The notes: generated by a model from the sequence alone, not told the origin. Positions 9,477 through 18,597 are shown, numbered from the stretch's first letter. The stretch: 64,000 nucleotides of DNA from Hominisplanchenecus_A murintestinalis (GCF_943193015.1 NZ_CALPCM010000003.1:62001-126000); one strand, 5' to 3'. Made by a program: numbers and translations.

Positions 9477-10223
9477 ATGAAATCGTGCTGCGTTACAGAT
9501 GTAGGGCAAAAAAGGATGATGAATCAGGATTTCGTCTATGCGTCTGAGGAGCCGGTGGGCAATCTTCCAAATCTGTTTGTGGTGGCAGACGGCATGGGCG
9601 GACATAGGGCGGGTGACTTTGCCTCAAGATACACGGTGGAAATCATTCAGAAAAGCATCCGTGCAAACAGAGAAAGGAATCCTATTAAGATTATCAGGAT
9701 GGCGATTGAGACGGCAAATATGAAAGTACTGGAGAAAGCAAATTCGGATGAGAATCTTGCCGGGATGGGAACTACAGTGGTAGTGGCGACAGTCGTGGAG
9801 AACTACATATATGTGGCGAATGTGGGAGACAGCCGCCTTTATCTGATTAGGGATGAAATACAGCAGATTACACGAGACCATTCTCTTGTGGAAGAGATGG
9901 TACGGATGGGAGAGATTAACAGAGAGCAGGCAAGGAACCATCCGGATAAAAACATTATTACCCGGGCAGTCGGAGTGAGGAGCAGGGTGTCAATTGACTT
10001 TTTTGACATGAAGCTGGAAAAGGACGATACTGTGCTGATGTGTTCTGACGGACTCAGCAATATGCTTGAGGACGAGGAGATAAAAGAAATCATCAGGACA
10101 GGCAGCCATGACCTGCCAGAGATTGCGCTGCAGCTGATTGGGCGTGCCAATCAGAATGGCGGAAGGGATAATATCGCGGTAGTGTTAATCGAGCCGTTGG
10201 CATGTGAGGTGGAAGGATGTTAA
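9477..10223 (+). CDS. stp: PP2C-type Ser/Thr protein phosphatase (Stp/PrpC)
   Basis: Metal-dependent phosphatase that reverses phosphorylation by the adjacent PASTA kinase. Typical PP2C motifs are visible: an N-terminal GxKRxxNQD-like stretch (VGQKRMMNQD), VADGMGGH with metal-binding Asp, GTT, VGDSRLY, and the C-terminal CSDGL and GGRDNI. The length of 248 aa matches single-domain bacterial enzymes. Its last codons overlap the prkC start by 7 bases, the classic phosphatase-kinase pair of Firmicutes. Confidence 0.95.
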   Translation: MKSCCVTDVGQKRMMNQDFVYASEEPVGNLPNLFVVADGMGGHRAGDFASRYTVEIIQKSIRANRERNPIKIIRMAIETANMKVLEKANSDENLAGMGTTVVVATVVENYIYVANVGDSRLYLIRDEIQQITRDHSLVEEMVRMGEINREQARNHPDKNIITRAVGVRSRVSIDFFDMKLEKDDTVLMCSDGLSNMLEDEEIKEIIRTGSHDLPEIALQLIGRANQNGGRDNIAVVLIEPLACEVEGC

Positions 10224-12403
10224 AAGAAGGAATGTTTGTTCAGGAGCGTTATGAAATTATAAACAGGATAGGCGCCGGAGGCATGGCGGATGTATACAAA
10301 GCGAAAGACCATAAATTGAATCGCTTTGTGGCAGTGAAGGTATTGAAACCGGAGTTTCGCGCAGACAGTGCGTTTATTTCGAAATTCCGTGTAGAAGCCC
10401 AGTCTGCGGCAGGACTGGCGCATCCGAATATCGTAAATGTCTATGATGTAGGAGACGATAATGGAGTGCAGTTTATCGTGATGGAGCTGGTAGAGGGCAT
10501 CACGCTGAAAGAGTATATAGAGAAAAAGGGACGGCTGGCGGTGCGTGAAGCGACAAGCATTGCAATCCAGGTATCTATGGGGCTGGAGGCAGCCCACCAT
10601 AACAGTATCGTACATCGGGATGTGAAGCCTCAGAATATTATTATTTCTACAGATGGGAAAGTAAAGGTGGCAGACTTCGGGATTGCCCGGGCTGCGTCCT
10701 CGAATACGATTAATTCTAACGTGATGGGGTCTGTCCACTACAGTTCTCCGGAGCAGGCTCGGGGCGGATACAGCGATTATAAGAGTGATATTTATTCGCT
10801 GGGTATCACTATGTATGAGATGCTTACCGGGCATGTGCCTTTTGATGGGGATACTACGGTGGCGATTGCTATTAAGCATCTTCAGGAAGAAATGCAGTCT
10901 CCGCGGAAATATGTGCCGGATTTGCCGAAAAGCATCGTACAGATTATCTATAAATGTACACAGAAAAGTCCGGACAGGCGTTATGACGATATGGCGGAGC
11001 TTATCCGGGATTTGAAGGAATCTCTGGTGAATCCGGACGGGGATTTTGTGCAGATTGCACCGCTGGCGACCCATGCGCAGACGATAGTGGTATCGAAAGA
11101 AGAGCTGGAGCAGATTAAAAGCGGAAAAGCTGTGAAAGCAGATGATACGCCTGAGAATGAGCCGGGACGAGGAGTCTATCAGGAAAGCGGGCATACGTAC
11201 TATGGACAGAAGCCGGACGGGGATTATCCGGGAGGTGAGGCTTACGGAGGCAGGCACAGGCAGGGCGGCTACCATCAGGATATGGATGAGGATAACAGCG
11301 GTGTAAATAAAAAGGCAGAAAAGTTCCTGACAGTGGGGAGCATTGTTATTGGAATCTTGATTCTGGCTATTTTCCTGACACTGGTGGGGAGCGCGGCAGG
11401 CTTTATTGATATAGGATTCCTGACAGGCGGAAAGAAAAAAGGAACGGAGGTTTCTACAGAGTCCGAGACAGTGAACAGCGCGGAAACCGTGAAGGTGCCG
11501 GATGTGAAAGGTATGACGCGTGCAGAGGCGCTGGATGAGCTGAACGGGTTTGGGCTGGGACTTAAATTTGGCGGAGAAAAAGAGTCGTCAAAGTATGGTG
11601 AGGGTGAAGTTATGGAACAGAGCCCGGAGGCTGGAGAAGATGTAGCGGTAAATACGGAAGTTGTGGTATATATCAGTAAAGGTGAAGAGACAGTACCTAT
11701 GCCGGATGTATCAGGGAAGTCCCTGACAGAGGCACAGCAGGAGCTTAGGGCTTTGGGGCTGCAGGTAGATACAGATTATGCCTATGACAGTGAAGTGGAG
11801 GAGGGAAAGGTAGTGTCTACCAGACCGGAATCGGGAACATCTGTCAGAGGAGGGGATAAAGCCGTTGTGGTAATCAGCAAAGGGCCGCAGACGGAAGAAG
11901 GAGACGAAATGGTAGAGGTTCCTTCCGTTCTCGGTGAGACTGCAGAGAAAGCCAGGGAAATCCTGGAGGGGCTTGGCCTTTATGTAAAGATTATAGAGAG
12001 TTACAGTTCTGAATATCCGGAAGGGCAGATTATGCGCCAGAGCGTGAGCGAAGGGACAGAGATGGCAGCGGGCGGAACGATTGAGCTGGAAGTGAGCATC
12101 GGAGATTTGCCGGATCATGATTCCGGCGCGGGAACAGCTGAAGCGGCATATGCCTGCAAGGTGAAGATGGATTTGCCGGAAGGGCTTCCCAAGGCTTATA
12201 ATGGCGAGAAGGTAAAGATTACCATTGAGCAGGACGGAAAGACAACGACAATCGTGGATAATGAACCTGTAGAATTCCCATATCTTCTGGAATGGGAGAG
12301 CGAATCGGGAAGTACAGGGACAGGATATGTGGTTATCACATATGATGATGGTAAGAATACAACAATACGCTATGACAATATCACGTTCCGTCCTTTGGAC
12401 TGA
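10217..12403 (+). CDS. prkC: PASTA-domain Ser/Thr protein kinase (PrkC/Stk1 type)
   Basis: Membrane kinase that senses cell-wall fragments or lipid II. The cytoplasmic kinase domain (about 1-280) has a glycine loop (GAGGMADVY), catalytic Lys41 in VAVK, HRDVKPQN with Asp135, and DFG at 153-155. A Gly/Tyr-rich juxtamembrane linker precedes one transmembrane helix near 373-398. Outside the cell are three PASTA repeats (about 425-640), then a C-terminal beta-rich domain. Expected targets are division and cell-wall proteins, many of which are encoded downstream in this window. ATG 10217 overlaps stp. Confidence 0.95.
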   Translation: MLKEGMFVQERYEIINRIGAGGMADVYKAKDHKLNRFVAVKVLKPEFRADSAFISKFRVEAQSAAGLAHPNIVNVYDVGDDNGVQFIVMELVEGITLKEYIEKKGRLAVREATSIAIQVSMGLEAAHHNSIVHRDVKPQNIIISTDGKVKVADFGIARAASSNTINSNVMGSVHYSSPEQARGGYSDYKSDIYSLGITMYEMLTGHVPFDGDTTVAIAIKHLQEEMQSPRKYVPDLPKSIVQIIYKCTQKSPDRRYDDMAELIRDLKESLVNPDGDFVQIAPLATHAQTIVVSKEELEQIKSGKAVKADDTPENEPGRGVYQESGHTYYGQKPDGDYPGGEAYGGRHRQGGYHQDMDEDNSGVNKKAEKFLTVGSIVIGILILAIFLTLVGSAAGFIDIGFLTGGKKKGTEVSTESETVNSAETVKVPDVKGMTRAEALDELNGFGLGLKFGGEKESSKYGEGEVMEQSPEAGEDVAVNTEVVVYISKGEETVPMPDVSGKSLTEAQQELRALGLQVDTDYAYDSEVEEGKVVSTRPESGTSVRGGDKAVVVISKGPQTEEGDEMVEVPSVLGETAEKAREILEGLGLYVKIIESYSSEYPEGQIMRQSVSEGTEMAAGGTIELEVSIGDLPDHDSGAGTAEAAYACKVKMDLPEGLPKAYNGEKVKITIEQDGKTTTIVDNEPVEFPYLLEWESESGSTGTGYVVITYDDGKNTTIRYDNITFRPLD

Positions 12404-12434
12404 ATGTGCAGGAACGATGAGGGATGTCGAATAG

Positions 12435-13319
12435 ATGTATGGTAAGATAGTGAAAGGAATTGCCGGATTCTACTACGTTCATGTAGCAGAATCCGGAATT
12501 TATGAGTGTAAAGCAAAAGGAATTTTCAGGAAAGATAAAAGGAAACCATTAGTGGGGGACGATGTGGAACTGGATGTACTGGATGAAACAGGGAAAAAGG
12601 GAAATATCATTCAAATGCTTCCGCGTAAGAACCAACTGGTGCGTCCGGAGGTAGCAAATGTAGACCAGGCGCTGGTGATTTTTGCTATGTGTAAGCCGCA
12701 GCCAAATCTTGGGCTTCTGGATAGGTTTCTGATTATGATGCAGCGGCAGCAGACAGATACGGTTATCTGTTTTAACAAAAAAGATTTGGCTTCTTTGGAA
12801 GAACAGGAACGGTTGGAAGAGATTTATGGAAAAAGCGGCTGCCGTCTGCTTTTTTTGAGCGCGCATACGGAAGAGGGCCTGGATAGGCTCCGTGCACTTC
12901 TGAGCGGAAAGACTACCGCGGTGGCCGGACCTTCCGGTGTGGGTAAATCGTCTTTGATTAACATTCTGCAGCCGGAGGCCCGGATGGAGACAGGGAAAAT
13001 CAGCGAGAAGATAGACAGGGGGAAGCACACGACCCGTCATTCAGAATTGATTGCTGTGGCTTCAGGCACCTATATTATGGATACGCCGGGATTTAGTTCG
13101 CTCTATCTGGAAGGGATGGAGAAGGAAGAACTAAAAGATTTTTTTCCGGAATTTATGGAATATGAGCCGTTTTGCCGGTTCGGGGGCTGTATGCACATCC
13201 ATGAGCCGGACTGTGGGGTAAAGCAGGCGCTGGAAGCCGGGCGTTTCAGCCGGGACAGATATGACAGCTATCTGGAGCTTTACGGAGAATTGAAAGAGAA
13301 AAGGAGGTATGGAAGATGA
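12435..13319 (+). CDS. rsgA: Ribosome small subunit-dependent GTPase RsgA
   Basis: Circularly permuted GTPase for late 30S assembly. The motif order confirms the permutation: the G4-like NKKD comes first (near 115), then the P-loop GPSGVGKSS (near 163) and DTPGF (near 216). An N-terminal OB fold and a C-terminal zinc knuckle with ordered Cys/His residues (CRFGGCMH...C) are present. Length is 294 aa. The start ATG 12435 has a modest AGGGA site. It overlaps rpe by 4 bases (ATGA), continuing the conserved prkC-rsgA-rpe-thiN order. Confidence 0.95.
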   Translation: MYGKIVKGIAGFYYVHVAESGIYECKAKGIFRKDKRKPLVGDDVELDVLDETGKKGNIIQMLPRKNQLVRPEVANVDQALVIFAMCKPQPNLGLLDRFLIMMQRQQTDTVICFNKKDLASLEEQERLEEIYGKSGCRLLFLSAHTEEGLDRLRALLSGKTTAVAGPSGVGKSSLINILQPEARMETGKISEKIDRGKHTTRHSELIAVASGTYIMDTPGFSSLYLEGMEKEELKDFFPEFMEYEPFCRFGGCMHIHEPDCGVKQALEAGRFSRDRYDSYLELYGELKEKRRYGR

Positions 13320-13975
13320 AAATATTAGCGCCTTCAATTTTATCGGCGGATTTTAAAAAGCTGGGTGAAGAGATTGCAGCGGTTGTGGATGCAGGCGCAC
13401 AGTATATCCACATCGATGTGATGGACGGTATTTTTGTTCCCAGTATATCTTTTGGAATGCCTGTAATCAAAGCGGTTCGGGACGTCACGGACAAGGTATT
13501 TGATGTGCATTTGATGATTTCGGAGCCGGACAGGTACATAGGGGATTTTGCAGCATGCGGCGCGGATATTATTACGGTTCACGCAGAGGCGTGTCTTCAT
13601 TTGGATCGCACAGTGGAGTTTATTCACAGTCTTGGGAAGAAGGCAGGAGTGGCGCTGAATCCGGCGACAGGTCTTGGCGTTTTAGATTATGTTCTGGAGA
13701 AAGTAGATATGGTGCTTCTGATGTCTGTAAACCCGGGGTTTGGAGGGCAGAAATATATTCCTTACTGTACGCAGAAAATCAGGCAGATGCGGAAAATGAT
13801 TGAGGAGCGCGGGCTGGACACAAGGATAGAAGTGGACGGAGGGATTAATCTTTCTACCGCAGAAGAGGTCCTGGAAGCCGGGGCAGATATTCTGGTGGCA
13901 GGTTCGGCTGTGTTCGGAGGGGAACCCGCCCGGCGGACGGCGGAATTTGTGGATTTGATGAGGAAATATAGATGA
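13316..13975 (+). CDS. rpe: Ribulose-phosphate 3-epimerase
   Basis: TIM-barrel enzyme of the pentose phosphate pathway that interconverts ribulose-5-phosphate and xylulose-5-phosphate. Visible are the opening strand LAPSILSADF, the metal-ligand region HIDVMDG, the HLMI motif, VNPGFGGQ and EVDGGI. At 219 aa it is full length. It overlaps both neighbours by 4 bases with ATGA junctions, so it is translationally coupled to rsgA and thiN. Confidence 0.96.
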   Translation: MKILAPSILSADFKKLGEEIAAVVDAGAQYIHIDVMDGIFVPSISFGMPVIKAVRDVTDKVFDVHLMISEPDRYIGDFAACGADIITVHAEACLHLDRTVEFIHSLGKKAGVALNPATGLGVLDYVLEKVDMVLLMSVNPGFGGQKYIPYCTQKIRQMRKMIEERGLDTRIEVDGGINLSTAEEVLEAGADILVAGSAVFGGEPARRTAEFVDLMRKYR

Positions 13976-14649
13976 AAAGGTCAATAATTGTCAGCGGGGG
14001 CGATATCGATTTTGATTTCGCTCTTTCTTTTTTAAACGAGAAAGCATATAGTTTTTTGATTGGGGCGGATAGGGGAATCCATTTTCTGCGGAAAGCAGGG
14101 AAGATACCCACGCATATTGTAGGGGACTTTGATTCCTCGACGGAAGGGGATTTGGAATATTTTAAAGAGAATGTTCAGGTGCCTGTCTATACGTATCCCT
14201 CGGAAAAAGATGAGACAGATACGCAGATTGCGGTAGAATTGGCGATAGAACTTAAAAGTGATGAAATTTATATTCTTGGAGGCACCGGAAGCCGGGTGGA
14301 TCATCTTTTGTCGAATATCAGAGTACTGGCGATTCCGGAAAGAAAAGGGATTCCCTGCTTTCTCGCAGATCCGTGGAACAGGATACGGGTGATTGATAAA
14401 CCGCTGATACTTTCGAGGCAGGAACTCATCGGTCAGTATGTATCTTTGTTTGCGCTGGGAGGACAGGTAGAGGGTCTGACGCTGACAGGGTTTAAATATC
14501 CGCTTGTAGACTATGAGCTGGCAGGAGATAATCCTATGGGGGTCAGTAATGAGATAAAAGGAGAAAAAGCGGAGATTTTTTTTCGAAAAGGGCTGCTTGT
14601 TGTCGCAGAAAGTCGGGATAGTGCAGTTTGTGGCGAACCCTGTCGATGA
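13972..14649 (+). CDS. thiN: Thiamine pyrophosphokinase
   Basis: Transfers pyrophosphate from ATP to thiamine, making the cofactor thiamine diphosphate. The N-terminal domain has the conserved GDFDS motif near 46-50 and the SEKDETDTQ motif near 76-84; a smaller beta-rich thiamine-binding domain follows. At 225 aa it fits the family. It is the last gene of the operon that begins with murE; the next gene, ychF, has its own predicted promoter. Confidence 0.93.
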   Translation: MKRSIIVSGGDIDFDFALSFLNEKAYSFLIGADRGIHFLRKAGKIPTHIVGDFDSSTEGDLEYFKENVQVPVYTYPSEKDETDTQIAVELAIELKSDEIYILGGTGSRVDHLLSNIRVLAIPERKGIPCFLADPWNRIRVIDKPLILSRQELIGQYVSLFALGGQVEGLTLTGFKYPLVDYELAGDNPMGVSNEIKGEKAEIFFRKGLLVVAESRDSAVCGEPCR

Positions 14650-14666
14650 GTTCCCCGGCGAAAGGG

Positions 14667-14696
14667 TTGATTTTTTGTCGGTTTCTGTGATACACT
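14667..14696 (+). promoter_or_regulatory. Predicted sigma-A promoter for ychF
   Basis: TTGATT (14667-14672) and TACACT (14691-14696) are 18 bp apart, with a TG dinucleotide one base before the -10. This lies in a 183-base gap between thiN and ychF that holds nothing else I can identify. Confidence 0.5.
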
Positions 14697-14832
14697 GATT
14701 AACGAAAAAAAGAAATGCAGGAAAGTTAAGGAAATGGGAAACGAGCGCTGACAGATGTATTTTTGTCTTTAGATGAAAGACGCAGGAAGCGCCAGGCAAG
14801 ATGATTTTTCAATACCGGAAAGGAAATTACAA

Positions 14833-15930
14833 ATGAAATTAGGAATCGTAGGATTACCCAATGTGGGAAAAAGTACATTATTTAATTCTTTGACAAAAGC
14901 GGGAGCAGAATCGGCAAATTATCCGTTTTGCACGATTGACCCCAATGTAGGCGTTGTTGCCGTACCGGATGGAAGGCTGCAGCAGCTTGCGGACTTATAT
15001 AATTCTGCAAAGGTGACTCCGGCAGTTATTGAGTTCGTGGACATTGCAGGGCTTGTCAAAGGCGCATCGAAAGGTGAAGGGCTCGGAAACCAGTTCCTGG
15101 CTAATATCCGGGAAGTGGACGCTATTGTTCATGTGGTACGTTGTTTTGAGGATACAAATATTATTCATGTAGATGGAAGCATTAATCCTATGCGGGACAT
15201 AGAAACAATCAATCTGGAGTTGATTTTCTCGGATATTGAGATTCTGGAGAGGAGGGCTGCGAAGACTGCAAGGGGTGCGAGAAATGACAAAACCCTTGCG
15301 AAAGAGCTGAACTTTCTGAACCGGCTGAAGGAGTGGCTGGAGGAAGGAAAGATGGCAATTAATTTTGAGACAGAAGATGAAGAGGAGGAGGCATGGCTTC
15401 CTACATATAATCTGCTGACCGGTAAGCCGGTAATTTTTGCGGCAAATGTGCAGGAAGGAGATTTGGCAGACGACGGAATATCAAATTCGTATGTACAGCA
15501 GGTACGTGGATTTGCAGCGGAGAACAGGAGCGAAGTTTTTGTTATTTGCGCTCAGATTGAGCAGGAAATTGCCGAGCTGGAAGAAGATGAGAAGAAGATG
15601 TTTCTGGAGGATTTGGGGCTGGAGGAGTCCGGGCTTGAAAAGCTGATAAAAGCAAGTTATAGTCTGCTTGGGTTAATTAGTTATCTAACGGCGGGCGAGA
15701 CAGAAACACGGGCATGGACGATTCAAAAAGGTACGAAAGCGCCCCAGGCGGCAGGGAAAATACACTCAGATTTTGAGCGGGGGTTTATCCGTGCGGAGGT
15801 GGTGAATTACCAGGATCTTTTGGACTGCGGCGCGTATTCCGCGGCGAAGGAAAAAGGGCTGGTAGGTTTGGAAGGAAAAGACTATGTGGTAAAGGATGGG
15901 GATGTTATCTTATTCAGATTCAATGTATAA
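14833..15930 (+). CDS. ychF: Redox-regulated ATPase YchF (OLA1 family)
   Basis: P-loop protein of the Obg superfamily that prefers ATP over GTP and associates with ribosomes and the stress response. The chosen ATG 14833 gives the standard start MKLGIVGLPNVGKST and a 365-aa product, matching the usual 363-366. An in-frame ATG at 14773 would add 20 atypical residues. Motifs include the P-loop GLPNVGKS (7-14), the Walker B-type DIAG and, in the base-recognition position, NVQE rather than NKxD, which explains ATP preference. The C-terminal TGS-like domain is present. Confidence 0.96.
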   Translation: MKLGIVGLPNVGKSTLFNSLTKAGAESANYPFCTIDPNVGVVAVPDGRLQQLADLYNSAKVTPAVIEFVDIAGLVKGASKGEGLGNQFLANIREVDAIVHVVRCFEDTNIIHVDGSINPMRDIETINLELIFSDIEILERRAAKTARGARNDKTLAKELNFLNRLKEWLEEGKMAINFETEDEEEEAWLPTYNLLTGKPVIFAANVQEGDLADDGISNSYVQQVRGFAAENRSEVFVICAQIEQEIAELEEDEKKMFLEDLGLEESGLEKLIKASYSLLGLISYLTAGETETRAWTIQKGTKAPQAAGKIHSDFERGFIRAEVVNYQDLLDCGAYSAAKEKGLVGLEGKDYVVKDGDVILFRFNV

Positions 15931-15944
15931 AGGCGGGATAAAGC

Positions 15945-16832
15945 ATGAATAAAAATATTAACTTCCCGCATTTGGGGATTTATCTTGAGAATGTAGGGAA
16001 AAGTATCAGTATCTTCGGATTTGAAATCGCTTTTTATGGAATTACGATTGCTGCCGCGATGCTTGCGGGGCTGTGGATTGCTATGCGCACAGCGAAAAAG
16101 ACAGGACAGAATCCGGATCTGTATTTCGATATGGGGATGCTGGCAATTTTCTGTGCACTGATTGGGGCGAGAGCTTACTATGTGGTTTTTGCATGGGAGA
16201 ATTATAAAAATAACCTTCTGGAAATCTTTAATTTGCGACATGGCGGCCTGGCGATTTACGGCGGTGTGATTGGAGGGGCTGTGGCAGTCTATATGTTTGC
16301 CAGGATGAAAAAGCAGAAATTTCTGCAGCTTGCAGATACGGCGAGTGTGGGGCTGGTTTTGGGGCAGATTATAGGGCGATGGGGCAATTTCTTTAACAGA
16401 GAGGCTTTCGGGGGATATACAGATAATTTGTTTGCCATGCAGCTTCCGCTGGACGCGGTATATTCCTGGGATGTGACGCCAGAGATGATGGAGAATCTGA
16501 GGACAGCCGGCGGTGTGCAGTATATTCAGGTACATCCGACCTTTCTTTATGAATCCCTTTGGAATCTCATGGTTCTTGTACTTTTGGCAGTTTACACAAA
16601 GCGCAAGAAGTTCGACGGAGAAGTATTTTGTCTGTATCTGCTGGGATATGGGCTGGGGCGTGCCTGGATTGAAGGACTGCGTACTGACCAGCTTTGGATT
16701 CCGGGAACTGAAATACCAGTCTCGCAGGTGCTGGCAGTCGTGTTGGTAGTTGTTTCAGCGGCTATAATCACTGTAAAACGAAGAAAAGCAAAGATAGTGG
16801 AAAGCACAGGTGATGAATGTGAAAAGAATTGA
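15945..16832 (+). CDS. lgt: Prolipoprotein diacylglyceryl transferase
   Basis: Integral membrane enzyme attaching diacylglycerol to the lipobox cysteine of prolipoproteins. About seven transmembrane helices are visible. The family signature GRWGNFFNREAFGG lies near residues 145-158, and the conserved HGGLAIYGG near 98-106 carries the essential His. Length is 295 aa. At least two predicted substrates lie in this window, the lipoproteins at 32095 and 60439. The 3' end overlaps the small Spo0E-like gene by 20 bases in another frame. Confidence 0.95.
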   Translation: MNKNINFPHLGIYLENVGKSISIFGFEIAFYGITIAAAMLAGLWIAMRTAKKTGQNPDLYFDMGMLAIFCALIGARAYYVVFAWENYKNNLLEIFNLRHGGLAIYGGVIGGAVAVYMFARMKKQKFLQLADTASVGLVLGQIIGRWGNFFNREAFGGYTDNLFAMQLPLDAVYSWDVTPEMMENLRTAGGVQYIQVHPTFLYESLWNLMVLVLLAVYTKRKKFDGEVFCLYLLGYGLGRAWIEGLRTDQLWIPGTEIPVSQVLAVVLVVVSAAIITVKRRKAKIVESTGDECEKN

Positions 16833-16971
16833 AGATTTGAAGATAAGGATTGAAAAAGAGCGTACAAGCCTGAATCAGATGGTAAAAGATAAGAAGGCAG
16901 ATGAGGCATATCAACAAAGCCTTTTGGTAGATGCCTTGATTGCGGAGTATATTGGACTTACAAATGAATAA
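16813..16971 (+). CDS. Spo0E-like aspartyl-phosphate phosphatase (52 aa)
   Basis: Found by reading the sequence after lgt. ATG 16813 has an AGGTG ribosome site, overlaps the end of lgt by 20 bases and runs 52 codons to TAA. The protein is two predicted helices. The second contains S-x3-D followed by ALIAEY, resembling the Spo0E family signature (S-x3-D then LI-x2-Y). Family members dephosphorylate response regulators such as Spo0A. This is inferred from a short motif and overall helical size. A terminator follows within 10 bases. Confidence 0.7.
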   Translation: MNVKRIEDLKIRIEKERTSLNQMVKDKKADEAYQQSLLVDALIAEYIGLTNE

Positions 16972-16980
16972 ATGTAATAT

Positions 16981-17022
16981 AAAAAACAGGGCGGGCTCCA
17001 AAGGGGAGTTCGTCCTGTTTTT
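16981..17022 (+). terminator. Rho-independent terminator before the dcw cluster
   Basis: The stem AAAAAACAGG-GCGGGCTCC pairs with GGAGTTCGTCCTGTTTTTT (G-U pairs in the middle) around a short AAAG-type loop and ends in a T run. It separates the lgt/Spo0E unit from mraZ. Confidence 0.85.
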
Positions 17023-17060
17023 TATGTGCCCGGAGACAGCATAATTTTGCAAAGTTTTCC

Positions 17061-17088
17061 TTGTTTTTTGTGAAAAGTATGCTATGAT
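17061..17088 (+). promoter_or_regulatory. Predicted promoter of the dcw operon (Pmra)
   Basis: TTGTTT (17061-17066) and TATGAT (17083-17088) are 16 bp apart, and the -10 is preceded by TGC, an extended -10. The start would lie near 17095, just upstream of the MraZ boxes. Confidence 0.6.
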
Positions 17089-17098
17089 AGTAACATAA

Positions 17099-17122
17099 GT
17101 GGTGAAAAGTGGAGGAAGGTGG
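17099..17122 (+). promoter_or_regulatory. MraZ operator: three GTGG boxes with 10-bp period
   Basis: GTGG occurs at 17099-17102, 17109-17112 and 17119-17122, exactly one helical turn apart. MraZ is known to bind such direct repeats upstream of its own gene and autoregulate the dcw operon; here the boxes lie just after the predicted start site. Confidence 0.75.
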
Positions 17123-17162
17123 AGCCAAATGGGGGCATCTTCCCAAAAGCAGGTGAGTCGTT

Positions 17163-17594
17163 ATGTTTATGGGAGAATACAATCATAGTATTGATACCAA
17201 AGGCAGGCTAATCATCCCTTCCAGATTCCGCGAGGAACTGGGCGACGAATTTGTAGTCACGAAAGGGTTAGACGGCTGTCTGTTTGTGTTCCCAAATGAC
17301 AGATGGGCTGCTTTTGAAGAAAAGCTGGAAAAATTACCGCTTACAAACAAGAGCGCAAGGCAGTTCTCACGTTTCTTTGTATCGGGCGCTACACCGTGTG
17401 AGTTGGACAAGCAGGGGAGGGTTCTCTTGCCGCAGACGCTGAGGGGATTTGCTTGTCTGGAAAAAGATGTAGTGCTTGCCGGCATGCTGAATCGGATTGA
17501 GATCTGGAGTAAGTCTAAATGGATCGAGAACAGTTCTTACGACGATATGGATGATATCGCAGAGCAGATGACGGATTTAGGTTTAGGCATATAA
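17163..17594 (+). CDS. mraZ: Transcriptional regulator MraZ
   Basis: AbrB-like DNA-binding protein that forms rings and binds GTGG-type repeats at the head of the dcw cluster. The N-terminus MFMGEYNHSIDTKGR and the second-repeat motif LDKQGRVLLP are characteristic, showing the two swapped-hairpin domains. At 143 aa it is normal. The three GTGG boxes upstream make autoregulation very likely. It is followed by rsmH, the universal mraZ-rsmH order. Confidence 0.97.
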   Translation: MFMGEYNHSIDTKGRLIIPSRFREELGDEFVVTKGLDGCLFVFPNDRWAAFEEKLEKLPLTNKSARQFSRFFVSGATPCELDKQGRVLLPQTLRGFACLEKDVVLAGMLNRIEIWSKSKWIENSSYDDMDDIAEQMTDLGLGI

Positions 17595-17609
17595 CCTGGG
17601 GAGGAAAGT

Positions 17610-18560
17610 ATGGGATTTGAACACAAATCTGTCTTATTGGATGAGACAATAGAGGCGCTGGATATCCGGCCGGATGGAATCTATGTGGATGGAACGCTGG
17701 GCGGCGGCGGTCATTCTTATGAAATATGCAGGAGACTGTCTGATAAAGGACGCCTGATAGGGATTGACCAGGACGCGGCGGCTATCGAGGCTGCAAAAAA
17801 GCGCTTAGGGGAGTTTGGAGATAAAGTAACAGTCATACGCAGCAATTACTGCGATATGCGAAAAGAGTTAGCCGCGATGGGGATTGCGGCAGTAGATGGA
17901 ATTGTTTTGGATTTGGGAGTATCCTCCTACCAACTGGATACGGCAGACCGCGGCTTCACTTACAGGGAGGACGCTCCGCTTGATATGCGGATGGATCAGC
18001 GTCAGGAGATGACTGCAAGAGATATCGTGAACGGATACAGTGAGACAGAATTATACCGGATTATCCGGGATTACGGAGAGGACAAGTTTGCGAAGAATAT
18101 TGCAAAGCACATTGTGAGTGCGAGGCAGAACAAAGAAATTGAAACGACTGGGGAGTTAATTCAAATAATAAAAGCGGCAATACCGATGAAAATCCGGGCG
18201 GTAGGCGGACACCCGGCCAAAAAAACATTCCAGGCGATACGGATTGAACTGAACAGGGAACTGGAGGTTCTGGAAAATTCTCTGGACGGTATGATAGAGT
18301 TGCTGAGGGAAAATGGACGCATCTGTGTGATTACGTTCCATTCCCTGGAGGATAGAATCGTGAAAAACAGTTTCCGCAGGAATGAAAATCCGTGCATATG
18401 TCCGAAAAATTTTCCGGTGTGTGTATGTGGGAGAGCATCGAAGGGCAGGGTAGTTACCAGGAAGCCTATTGTACCGGGAGTGGCGGAGCTGGAGGAGAAT
18501 AAGCGGGCAAAGAGTTCAAAGCTGCGTGTGTTTGAGCGGAGAGCGCCCCTGGAGGCATAG
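17610..18560 (+). CDS. rsmH: 16S rRNA m4C1402 N4-methyltransferase (RsmH/MraW)
   Basis: SAM-dependent methyltransferase acting on C1402 in the ribosomal P site. The SAM-binding motif GTLGGGGHS lies near residues 30-38, with the conserved DLGVSS, FTYREDAPLDMRM and ITFHSLEDR stretches further on. The inserted RNA-binding helical domain is present and the total of 316 aa is typical. A GGGGAGG site precedes ATG 17610, 15 bases after mraZ. Confidence 0.96.
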   Translation: MGFEHKSVLLDETIEALDIRPDGIYVDGTLGGGGHSYEICRRLSDKGRLIGIDQDAAAIEAAKKRLGEFGDKVTVIRSNYCDMRKELAAMGIAAVDGIVLDLGVSSYQLDTADRGFTYREDAPLDMRMDQRQEMTARDIVNGYSETELYRIIRDYGEDKFAKNIAKHIVSARQNKEIETTGELIQIIKAAIPMKIRAVGGHPAKKTFQAIRIELNRELEVLENSLDGMIELLRENGRICVITFHSLEDRIVKNSFRRNENPCICPKNFPVCVCGRASKGRVVTRKPIVPGVAELEENKRAKSSKLRVFERRAPLEA

Positions 18561-18597
18561 GCAGGATGAGGCAGAAGAAGAACCGGGGAGGTAAAAA

